IMG/VR virus record: IMGVR_UViG_3300032046_000261 | Span: 1 to 20,913 of that record | Strand: one strand, 5' to 3' | DNA: 20,913 nucleotides | Source: a virus | In this document: piece by piece, positions 14,584 to 20,577 of the stretch | Layout: each line of letters starts with the position of its first letter | Numbering within the stretch: the first letter of the stretch is position 1 | The notes under the pieces: generated by a model | Seen by the model: only the letters and a program-made list of their open reading frames with translations | The model's database searches: none | Told to the model about the DNA's origin: nothing | Translations under genes and position numbers: made by a program

Positions 14584-16787
14584 GCGTTATTCCTTGTGTA
14601 TCTAAGGATATCTTTATTTGTATCTACTAACTGATTCGAAGCCAAAAGAATCTGCTCCAAAATATCACTACTATGCTTTAGTACGGTATTTATATCCTTA
14701 CTGCCATCAGGTTTATCCATTACGGGGCCCATTACTGATTCAGCAGTGCCAGCTGATTGCGTAGTTGCATTAGGCTTACCCTCGGGAGTAATAGCTGCCG
14801 GACTATTAACTGTTGATGGCGCTGGCGCAGTAGGTGCTGATATCAGTGCTGTTGGTGCATTAATTTTGGAGGAGGCACCTTCTTTGGATTTAGATGAAGT
14901 TAATTTGTCCCAATTCTGATATGTCCCATACCCTGCACCAGCTAGGGCACCCACTAATGCACCAACACCTGTACCTATTACTGGAATAAAACTACCCAAC
15001 AATGCACCTGTACCAGCCATTGCTGCTGCACTCGAAGCAATATCAGTTGCTGCTGCTGCTGTCGTATGTCCTGATTCTTCTAATGATTCACTTGCTACGT
15101 CCAATGCAATGCCAGCTGTTGCACCAATGATTCCACCTTTAGCTCCTTTGGCGGCGCGGCCGGCCCATTTACCCGCCCCTTTACCTCCGGGTGCAGTGGG
15201 GCCAGGCGGCCCAGTTACTGGACCACCTTTGCCTGCACCTAATAAACCACTCAATCCCTTTGCTACATTTTTCAATGTTCCTGTAGCCACAGCTAACCCT
15301 ACTACTGCACTAGCTATTTCGAGCCCAATTGCAATCTGGCTTCTTGATTCAAGCGACGTAGTCTTAATCAGTGCATTCATTGCTTCATTTAATTTTATCA
15401 ATCCGGCAGTTGCTGTATCTAACTGAGTTTCGAGAAGTGGAAAAGCTCGTTGAGGCCCTGCTAATAATGCCTCTGCTGCTGTAGAAAACTTAGCAATAGA
15501 TGACTGACTATTAGTTGCCGCATCTAATTGAGCTTTTGAAGCTTCTGATGTATTGTTGGAAACTTTTCTAAGACCGTATATAAAATCTTGTGACACCTTA
15601 GCTCCCTGATTTCCGGCAGTCTTTTGAAGTCTTAATGCCTGAATTTGAGCAGCATTTAGGCTTTTGGCTGTGTCTCCCATTTGACGCACTGCTGTTTCTG
15701 CCGAGATTGTGCCATTGGCTAATTCAGTTATTGTATTTCTGAAACGATCTGCTTCAGGACCGGCGCCGGCCTTAACTAATGTCTGGTATATTTCTTCATT
15801 TGCCTGACTGCTAGATGACGCTAATGCTATAATTGCTTCGGAGGCGCCTGGTAAGGCCGAAGCTAACTCATTAACTCTATTAGCGCCTTGTTGTCCATAT
15901 TCGGCTTCTACAGCCATCATATCCGAATTTTTTGAAAGTTCAACGCTACTTTCTCTTAATTTATCAGCCGACTGGCCTGTTAGAAGTGATAGATTCTTTA
16001 ATTGCGCACCATATCTTTTTGCACTTGCAGCAAGTTCTTCGTCGGACATACCTCTAAGGTCGGTATAGGCTGATTCACGTTCCATCATTGCGCCCACGTA
16101 TTCGCCCCATTCGTTCGATTTATACCCTAAATCAGCCAGTCCTTTACCTGCTAAATTTAAAGTTGTTGCAAATTTTTTAACTCCAACCGCATTCACGGAT
16201 GAACTATATTTCATAACAGCTTTTTCAAATACTTCTAGTCTAACACCTGCCAAAGAAATCATTTGATTCAATGATATAAAACTACTTGTAGTAGAATCAT
16301 TTCCATTTAATAAATTAACACCCGACTTAAATAAGTTGTTTGAAGTTTCGTAATATTGCTTCTGTATACCTAATAATTTTCCACCCATGGCAACAAGGCC
16401 GCCAAGGGCTTTGTTTCCAAGATAAGTCAATACCTTAGACTTAGCCGATTGATCTTTTTCATCATCTGCCGCTTTTTTCTTTGTAGCAGCATCGGCAGCG
16501 ACATCTTTATTTGCTTTGGTTACAGAATCAAGACTCTTAAGAAGATCATTAAGGGCACCCTTAACTTTACCAACTTCTTCTGTAGGAATATTTCCGCTAC
16601 CAGAGCCGGCACCTTTACAACACTTAATGGCTACAGACAACATATTTGTCTGTATTCCCAAAGACCTTTTTAAAAGATCTTCAATATTTTTGGCTGTCTT
16701 ATCCGTAGCCCAACCTGGCAACTCTCCTAGCGCCTTTTCAAATGCGCCATCTGCTACACCGGTAATAAAAACAGAATTATCAGCCAT
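14580..16787 (-). CDS. Tape-measure-like tail protein, 735 aa
   Basis: Mostly helical, Ala/Ser/Lys-rich. Hydrophobic stretches include about 126-140 and 486-505, and a long Gly/Ala segment at 545-625 (GGIIGATAGIALDV ... GTGALLGSFIPVIGTGVGAL) with the glycine-rich membrane-like pattern common near the C-terminus of tail tape measures. Residues 245-300 (RGMSDEELAASAKRYGAQ, LSLLTGQSADKLRES) resemble tape measures of marine T4-like phages. A Pro/Thr/Ala linker (640-690) and a helical end follow. This supports a tape measure or other virion protein that enters the membrane; T4 gp29 is the functional counterpart, but no direct gp29 signature is seen. It heads the head operon, overlaps gp20 by 4 bases, and is divergent from the gp26/51 pair, its likely chaperone. 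The start has no ribosome site (CCAATTCTTTTT before ATG), unlike its neighbours. Confidence 0.6.
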   Translation of the reverse strand: MADNSVFITGVADGAFEKALGELPGWATDKTAKNIEDLLKRSLGIQTNMLSVAIKCCKGAGSGSGNIPTEEVGKVKGALNDLLKSLDSVTKANKDVAADAATKKKAADDEKDQSAKSKVLTYLGNKALGGLVAMGGKLLGIQKQYYETSNNLFKSGVNLLNGNDSTTSSFISLNQMISLAGVRLEVFEKAVMKYSSSVNAVGVKKFATTLNLAGKGLADLGYKSNEWGEYVGAMMERESAYTDLRGMSDEELAASAKRYGAQLKNLSLLTGQSADKLRESSVELSKNSDMMAVEAEYGQQGANRVNELASALPGASEAIIALASSSSQANEEIYQTLVKAGAGPEADRFRNTITELANGTISAETAVRQMGDTAKSLNAAQIQALRLQKTAGNQGAKVSQDFIYGLRKVSNNTSEASKAQLDAATNSQSSIAKFSTAAEALLAGPQRAFPLLETQLDTATAGLIKLNEAMNALIKTTSLESRSQIAIGLEIASAVVGLAVATGTLKNVAKGLSGLLGAGKGGPVTGPPGPTAPGGKGAGKWAGRAAKGAKGGIIGATAGIALDVASESLEESGHTTAAAATDIASSAAAMAGTGALLGSFIPVIGTGVGALVGALAGAGYGTYQNWDKLTSSKSKEGASSKINAPTALISAPTAPAPSTVNSPAAITPEGKPNATTQSAGTAESVMGPVMDKPDGSKDINTVLKHSSDILEQILLASNQLVDTNKDILRYTRNNA
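14687..14694 (-). promoter_or_regulatory. Possible internal late promoter (TATAAATA) before gp20
   Basis: Exact T4 late consensus on the minus strand, within the 3' end of the tape-measure-like gene and about 104 bases before the gp20 start. It may supply head proteins independently of the long upstream gene. Confidence 0.45.
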
Positions 16788-16809
16788 AAAAAGAATTGGT
16801 TATGTCCCG

Positions 16810-16818
16810 TGATAAATA
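16810..16818 (+). promoter_or_regulatory. Late promoter for the gp26 operon (TGATAAATA)
   Basis: TGATAAATA on the plus strand, 52 bases before the gp26 start. With the minus-strand copy at 16840-16848 it forms a 9-bp inverted repeat with a 21-base spacer, so the two promoters face each other. Confidence 0.65.
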
Positions 16819-16839
16819 AGTGAAAATAGTAATCAATAC

Positions 16840-16848
16840 TATTTATCA
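16840..16848 (-). promoter_or_regulatory. Late promoter for the tape-measure/head operon (TGATAAATA)
   Basis: Minus-strand TGATAAATA, 53 bases before the start at 16787. With T4-type spacing the two start points would lie within about 10 bases of each other and the 5' ends would be complementary. Confidence 0.65.
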
Positions 16849-16869
16849 AAATATTTTCAAAGGTGAAAT

Positions 16870-17718
16870 ATGGAACAGCAGATTCAAAAATCCAATCCAT
16901 TACAACAGTATTTTAGAGCAATTAAATTGTATATTAAAATGCCTAGCGGAACATCATATTATGCCCCTGGTGTGATCGATTTTACAGATACAGGTGAGGT
17001 AGGTGTGTTACCGATGACAGGCAGGGATGAGCTTATCCTTAAGAATCCGGATGCACTATTAAATGGAGAAGCATTAGTAGAAGTTTTTAATAGTTGCGTC
17101 CCTGCACTTAAGAATCCAAAGGCACTGTTAACAAATGACATTGATGCTCTGATAACTGCAATTCGATATGCAACCTACAATGATTCACTTGAAACTGCAC
17201 TTAGATGCCCAGAATGCAGTCATGAAAGTGTTTTTAAATTAAATCTTCAATATGCATTAGACAATATGGCAACCTTAGAATCTGAATATGTTGTAAATTT
17301 AGATTCCGGTTTATCTATTTTTGTAAAACCGTATTCATTTCAAGATTTTCTAAAAAGTTTACATGCAAAATTCGAACAAGACAAATTGGCAAGAGCACTA
17401 GAATCTAGAACGATTAGTGATGAACAGAGATCAGCTATTGTTAAAAAAGCGTTTAGTGAAGTTGCTACTATTAAAGTTGAATTAATTACTTCCGGCATAA
17501 TAAAAATTGTGGATGAGTCAAATAATGTAAATGTTACCGATAAGAAATTTATTAGAGAATTTTTACAAAATATTGATAGGAAAAGTATAGATAAGATTGA
17601 AAAACAAATTACCGAAATCAATGATATAGGTATCAAACGAACATTTATAGCTAAATGTGAAGAATGCACTCACGAGTGGGAAAGTGAAATTGACTTTAAT
17701 CCTGTAAATTTTTCATAA
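16870..17718 (+). CDS. gp26: Baseplate hub / tail assembly protein, gp26-like
   Basis: 282 residues. Matches the T4 baseplate protein family (gp26/gp51 type): NPLQQYFRAIKLYIKMPSG (9-27), GEVGVLPMTGRDELILKNPDALLNGEA (42-68, family hallmark), SCVPALKNP (75-83), DIDALITAIRYATY (90-103). Two CxxC pairs, CPEC at 113-116 and CEEC at 263-266, probably form a zinc knuckle between the two halves. T4 gp26 acts in hub assembly; with gp51 it has been proposed to be the tape-measure chaperone, counterpart of lambda gpG/gpGT (the equivalence is inference here). Start: ATG with AAGGTG upstream. The last codons (gta AAT TTT tca taa) contain a -1 slippery heptamer leading into the next frame. First gene of the plus-strand operon. 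Confidence 0.88.
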   Translation: MEQQIQKSNPLQQYFRAIKLYIKMPSGTSYYAPGVIDFTDTGEVGVLPMTGRDELILKNPDALLNGEALVEVFNSCVPALKNPKALLTNDIDALITAIRYATYNDSLETALRCPECSHESVFKLNLQYALDNMATLESEYVVNLDSGLSIFVKPYSFQDFLKSLHAKFEQDKLARALESRTISDEQRSAIVKKAFSEVATIKVELITSGIIKIVDESNNVNVTDKKFIREFLQNIDRKSIDKIEKQITEINDIGIKRTFIAKCEECTHEWESEIDFNPVNFS

Positions 17719-17761
17719 GGTCGTTAACTTTTCTTCCGCCTGAGCAGTTAGCTGACCTTAT
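17706..17761 (+). promoter_or_regulatory. Programmed -1 ribosomal frameshift signal
   Basis: Slippery heptamer A-AAT-TTT (17706-17712) in exact zero-frame register, two codons before the gp26 stop. Two bases later a stem begins: ATAAGGTC (17715-17722) pairs perfectly with GACCTTAT (17754-17761). An inner stem TTAAC (17724-17728) / GTTAG (17747-17751) with one wobble closes an 18-base loop. The first A-U pairs would open under the ribosome, giving a normal spacer. Slippage would give a 358-residue fusion. Confidence 0.72.
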
Positions 17762-17945
17762 AAATTCATACATTAAAGATGGAAAAGCATTAAAAGAGCA
17801 AATATCTGATATTTGTTTTTTTATGAAAGGCGGGGTTGAATGGAATTCACTCTGGGGTATGAGTTACGAAGATAGAGAAATTTTAGTTAAAGTAATCAAT
17901 AAACGCATTAAGGAACAAAATAAGGGCGCTAAGGAATACATGTAA
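17712..17945 (+). CDS. gp51-like C-terminal extension, made by -1 frameshift from gp26
   Basis: A 77-codon frame from the slip site to TAA at 17943. Upstream it is closed by TAA at 17697-17699, and between there and 17823 it has no ATG, GTG, TTG or CTG codon, so it cannot begin normally before an internal ATG at 17823 (40 codons, no ribosome site). The product is helical and charged: FLPPEQLADLINSYIKDG, then a WNSLWGMSYEDREILVKVI motif and a Lys-rich end. The WN..W..S..DRE pattern recalls the small gene after gp26 in T4-like phages (gp51 position). Most likely it is made only as a gp26 fusion, as with lambda gpGT: the extension would recruit tape measure while gp26 alone is in excess (inference). 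The next gene begins 9 bases after its stop. Confidence 0.75.
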   Translation, partial: FIRSLTFLPPEQLADLINSYIKDGKALKEQISDICFFMKGGVEWNSLWGMSYEDREILVKVINKRIKEQNKGAKEYM

Positions 17946-17954
17946 GGATATATC

Positions 17955-18530
17955 ATGCATAAAAAAACAGACACTATGGAATTAAATATTCCAAAAGATG
18001 ATATCGATTGTTGGGAAAGATACCCTAAACACCGTTGGGTATACGATCTCTCGCGTCTTTTAGACGCTCAACATATTGAATGGAGTCCATATGAAGTTCC
18101 TATGTACCCTTATCGGGAACTAAATATAAAATTAGTGACAGCACAACCATTGACTCGCCAACCGGGATTTATCTATACGAACTACCCAACAGGGGATCAT
18201 CTTTATACTGAAGTTTACATAGCTAAAGGCGAAATTAAATTGATTAAGCACATTGATCCAAAAACAGATACAGAATTGCCCAATTTAGTCGGAGAAGTAG
18301 AATTAAGGATCAATGCATTCGTGACTCTTCACTTTGCAAAATTCACAGGTGTCATTACCTGCGAAACTTATGGTCGTGATATCTATAGGATTCAATTAAG
18401 AGCACATTCAGATTTGTCCTTAATAACAAATTCAGAAATTATTAAGATCAAAAAGCGTATCTATAAAAGAAGTGACACACCATTTAGCGGTCTTACAGAC
18501 CGAATTCTTCACGAATCACTCGCTTCGTAA
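17955..18530 (+). CDS. Unrecognised T4-like phage protein, 191 aa
   Basis: Third gene of the gp26 operon, with AAGGA before ATG. Soluble, mixed alpha/beta: NIPKDDIDCWERYPKHRWVY (11-30) followed by DLSRLLDAQ, a basic and aromatic N-terminal block that looks strongly conserved in type, then strands with LYTEVYIAKGEIKLIKHID and a GEVELRINAFVTLHFAKFTGVI core near 112-133, ending in a basic KIKKRIYKR helix. No catalytic motif or family recognised; it does not resemble gp53, gp25 or gp27. Context (tail assembly operon, late promoter) suggests a baseplate or tail-assembly role, by position only. The last codons overlap small hairpins that begin the gene-free region. Confidence 0.75.
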   Translation: MHKKTDTMELNIPKDDIDCWERYPKHRWVYDLSRLLDAQHIEWSPYEVPMYPYRELNIKLVTAQPLTRQPGFIYTNYPTGDHLYTEVYIAKGEIKLIKHIDPKTDTELPNLVGEVELRINAFVTLHFAKFTGVITCETYGRDIYRIQLRAHSDLSLITNSEIIKIKKRIYKRSDTPFSGLTDRILHESLAS

Positions 18531-18561
18531 ACTCCGCTTCGTAATTCATTCGAATTATTTT
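18488..18561 (+). terminator. Hairpins at the end of the gp26 operon, possible weak terminator
   Basis: CGGTCT-TAC-AGACCG (18488-18502) lies inside the 191-residue gene. Just past its stop, TAATTC-ATTC-GAATTA (18542-18557) is followed by TTTTCTT. Both stems are perfect, but the second is AT-rich and weak. A CGCTTCGTAA direct repeat lies between them. Confidence 0.4.
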
Positions 18562-19181
18562 CTTCAAATAACAAGTGATTTTGTATATGATGACGGAGGA
18601 GTCAGACCAAGGGTATCCAAAACCTTGGACGGCGAAAACCATGACAGTGTCACCAGATTCTGAACCGAAATATTTTTTGTAGTGTTGGATTGATTATGTC
18701 AACTACGCGCATCAATAGCGTTTCGGAAGGGGCCTAAGAAGTTGTAACTTCATACAGGCTCGTTGCATTTGTAATTACCTTTCAGCCGATAAATTACGCA
18801 ACCGGCGGGCCATACCCTGTTTTCACATACCCACCGCAAACTTTGCAATCATCTTACTTGCAACAAGGGTTGCTTTCATATGATTTTGCCATTGCACACT
18901 CAATGGACCTGGCTGTTGCGCTCTACTCTGAACGACTCGCCGGCGAAATATTGACTAGGCTCGCTAACCCGGTATTGTGGAACATTAACAGAAATTGATT
19001 TTTGGATTTGTAGTTTTGAGATTTGGGTTTGCTTTAGATAAACCTATACGCTGATGATCTTGTACGTTCACGGGGCGCGTCACACCCGCTATCTATGAAA
19101 TTGTATTTGCCTGCTCGAACAGTTTTGCTGTTACACTATTTTAGCATCGTTTCGCATTGCATGCGACGATTCTTGATATGC
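18531..19181. other. 650-base region without a convincing gene, rich in hairpins
   Basis: No frame has a start, ribosome site and length that persuade. GC is higher than in the adjoining gp26 gene (hand count 185 of 420 bases, 44%, at 18721-19140, against roughly a quarter in two sampled lines of gp26). Perfect or near-perfect short hairpins follow one another: CCAAGG/CCTTGG (18607, 18623), ATTGAT/ATCAAT (18689, 18711), GGGCCT/AGGCTC enclosing GAAGTT/AACTTC (18730-18761), GCAAC/GTTGC (18860-18873), CCATTG/CAATGG (18889-18906), AACAG/CTGTT (19118-19132), ATCGT..CGCAT/ATGCG.ACGAT (19146-19170). It could be a large structured RNA or decayed genes. The longest open stretch is 18738-18995 (86 codons, plus), separated by an in-frame TAA from ATG at 18696. 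A 51-codon minus frame starts at ATG 18643. Neither is called. Confidence 0.5.
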
Positions 19182-19763
19182 TTAAAAACTTCTATTTGTG
19201 TCAGTCGTGAAGACTCGCATTTCGTCAATGCGTCGTAACCAGCCATTCAGAAAACGTGCCTGATTTGGTTTGTTTGTTACAATGTCTCTATAGAATTTTT
19301 CTCTTAGATCACATATCTTATTGCATATATCAATGGGATCTTTTGAATTTACTGCTGCTAGTGTATTGGCACCAACAATGCCATCAGCAACTGCTCCGAC
19401 AGATGTTTGTAGGAATTTCTTTGCTCTACCAACACCGTGATTTACACATCCGTCAAAATGTAAAACTGCAACTCGTTCGGATAACTTTTCACAAGCGCCA
19501 GTAACCCAATATCTATCATAATACACGGCCTTTGCTTGTGCCCATGTCAGGTTTGTAATGTCTAAATCCGGATTGGCATTTAATGCTACACCGAATTTTG
19601 TTTCACCGCCGCGATCCAAAGGGTCATCTACATACCCAACTGCTCTTCTTTGTACAGAGGTATTGATTAATCCTGCTTCTACTTCGGGTGTGAGTTTCCA
19701 AAAAGAACCTACTTCATACAGCATGGAATGATCAACCGCGGCTTCAAATGCGTTCGAATACAT
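19182..19763 (-). CDS. GH108-type lysozyme (N-acetylmuramidase) endolysin
   Basis: 193 residues, no signal peptide. The GH108 signature is split: the likely catalytic Glu is E17 (MLYEVGSFW), and the usual following GYvnDPxDxGGxT motif appears at 43-54 as GYVDDPLDRGGETKFGV after about 22 extra residues. LTWAQAKAVYYDRYW (72-86) and VAVLHFDGCVNHGVGRAKKF (99-118) are typical of the fold. LQTSVGAVADGIVGANTLAAV (118-138) is the C-terminal peptidoglycan-binding motif of this family. It cleaves the glycan backbone of the cell wall at lysis or, if virion-borne, during entry. It has its own TATAAATA late promoter 21 bases upstream and AAGGAG before the ATG. Downstream is the gene-free region. Changed residues in the first motif leave activity to be shown. 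Confidence 0.85.
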   Translation of the reverse strand: MYSNAFEAAVDHSMLYEVGSFWKLTPEVEAGLINTSVQRRAVGYVDDPLDRGGETKFGVALNANPDLDITNLTWAQAKAVYYDRYWVTGACEKLSERVAVLHFDGCVNHGVGRAKKFLQTSVGAVADGIVGANTLAAVNSKDPIDICNKICDLREKFYRDIVTNKPNQARFLNGWLRRIDEMRVFTTDTNRSF

Positions 19764-19783
19764 TGTATCTCCTTTGTTTCAGC

Positions 19784-19791
19784 TATTTATA
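19784..19791 (-). promoter_or_regulatory. Late promoter for the lysozyme (TATAAATA)
   Basis: Exact T4 late consensus on the minus strand, 21 bases before the lysozyme start at 19763, followed by a good AAGGAG site. Confidence 0.75.
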
Positions 19792-19796
19792 TTCCT

Positions 19797-19805
19797 TGAT
19801 AAATA
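19797..19805 (+). promoter_or_regulatory. Late promoter for the second HNH gene (TGATAAATA)
   Basis: TGATAAATA on the plus strand, 23 bases before the HNH start at 19828 and back to back with the lysozyme promoter. Confidence 0.6.
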
Positions 19806-19827
19806 GTATAAACAGGGGATATAATGC

Positions 19828-20577
19828 ATGAATTATTTTCGAATATATGATAATATAATCAATAGAGCAAAGACTCGAACTATGCTAGGATATTCTGAAA
19901 ATCATCACATAGTTCCTAAATGCATGGGTGGAACCGATTGCAAAACTAACCTAGTAAGATTAACACCCGAAGAACATTATCTGGCACATCAATTACTTGT
20001 TAAGATGTATCCCGAAAATAGAAAACTTGTATATGCTGCACTGATAATGTGTCAATCAAAAGAGGGTGTAATTAGGAATAATAAATTATACGGTTGGATT
20101 CGCAAGGCAGTCTCTAAATCAAGAAAAAATATTCCTAAATCCGGGGAACATAAACAGAAGTTACGAGATGCTAATCTCGGTAAAAAGCTATCAGAAGAAA
20201 CGCGCGAAAAGATGAGGAATAAAATAGTTTCTCAAGAAGCAAGAGATAATATTAGTAAGGCTATACTGGGTAAAAAGAAACCGGAAAGAACTCAGGAACA
20301 TAAAGATAATCTCGGAAAAGCATTGAAGAAACCGAAATCAAAAGAGGGCAGAGAAAATATAGGATTAGGTGCTATAAAACGAAGTATTAAAACTATCATG
20401 GAGAAGAAAAATTTATACATCTCTTTCTATAAAATGTATGATGAGAAATATACAAAACATGAAATAAAAGAATATCTTTGCGTAAAAGAAAGAGCATATT
20501 ACGGATATATTTCTAATAGATCGTACATAGAAAATACAATAAAGGAGCATCAAGATGCCCAGTCGCTCAAAGGCTAA
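19828..20577 (+). CDS. HNH homing endonuclease with NUMOD3 repeats
   Basis: 249 residues, same architecture as the gene at 7354. HNH core: ENHHIVP (H26, H27), N41, EEHYLAHQLL (H50, H54). From about 100 onwards come basic NUMOD3-type repeats (SGEHKQKLRDANLGKKLS, TREKMRNKI, KKKPERTQEHKDNLGKALKK), then a C-terminal region with YKMYDEKYTKHEIKEYL that looks like a helix-turn-helix binding end. Start ATG with AGGGGAT nine bases upstream. Its 3' end overlaps the next gene by 23 bases in another frame, so its last 7 residues are simply the start of that gene read out of frame, as expected for an insertion directly upstream. It carries AAAGGAG, which now serves as that gene's ribosome site. Confidence 0.9.
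   Translation: MNYFRIYDNIINRAKTRTMLGYSENHHIVPKCMGGTDCKTNLVRLTPEEHYLAHQLLVKMYPENRKLVYAALIMCQSKEGVIRNNKLYGWIRKAVSKSRKNIPKSGEHKQKLRDANLGKKLSEETREKMRNKIVSQEARDNISKAILGKKKPERTQEHKDNLGKALKKPKSKEGRENIGLGAIKRSIKTIMEKKNLYISFYKMYDEKYTKHEIKEYLCVKERAYYGYISNRSYIENTIKEHQDAQSLKG

Noticed and set aside
18541-18560. Possible tRNA T-arm (ATTCGAATT)
   Set aside because: The stem-loop has a 4-base loop and no acceptor, D or anticodon arms can be drawn around it.
18488-18643. Minus-strand frame of 51 codons starting MVFAVQGFGYPWSD
   Set aside because: Looks somewhat protein-like but overlaps the 3' end of the 191-residue gene, has no clear ribosome site and no known match; kept only as a note.
18472-18663. 63-codon plus frame overlapping the end of the 191-residue gene
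   Set aside because: Starts inside a confirmed gene in another frame, has no ribosome site, and runs through the hairpin-rich gap without a recognisable protein.
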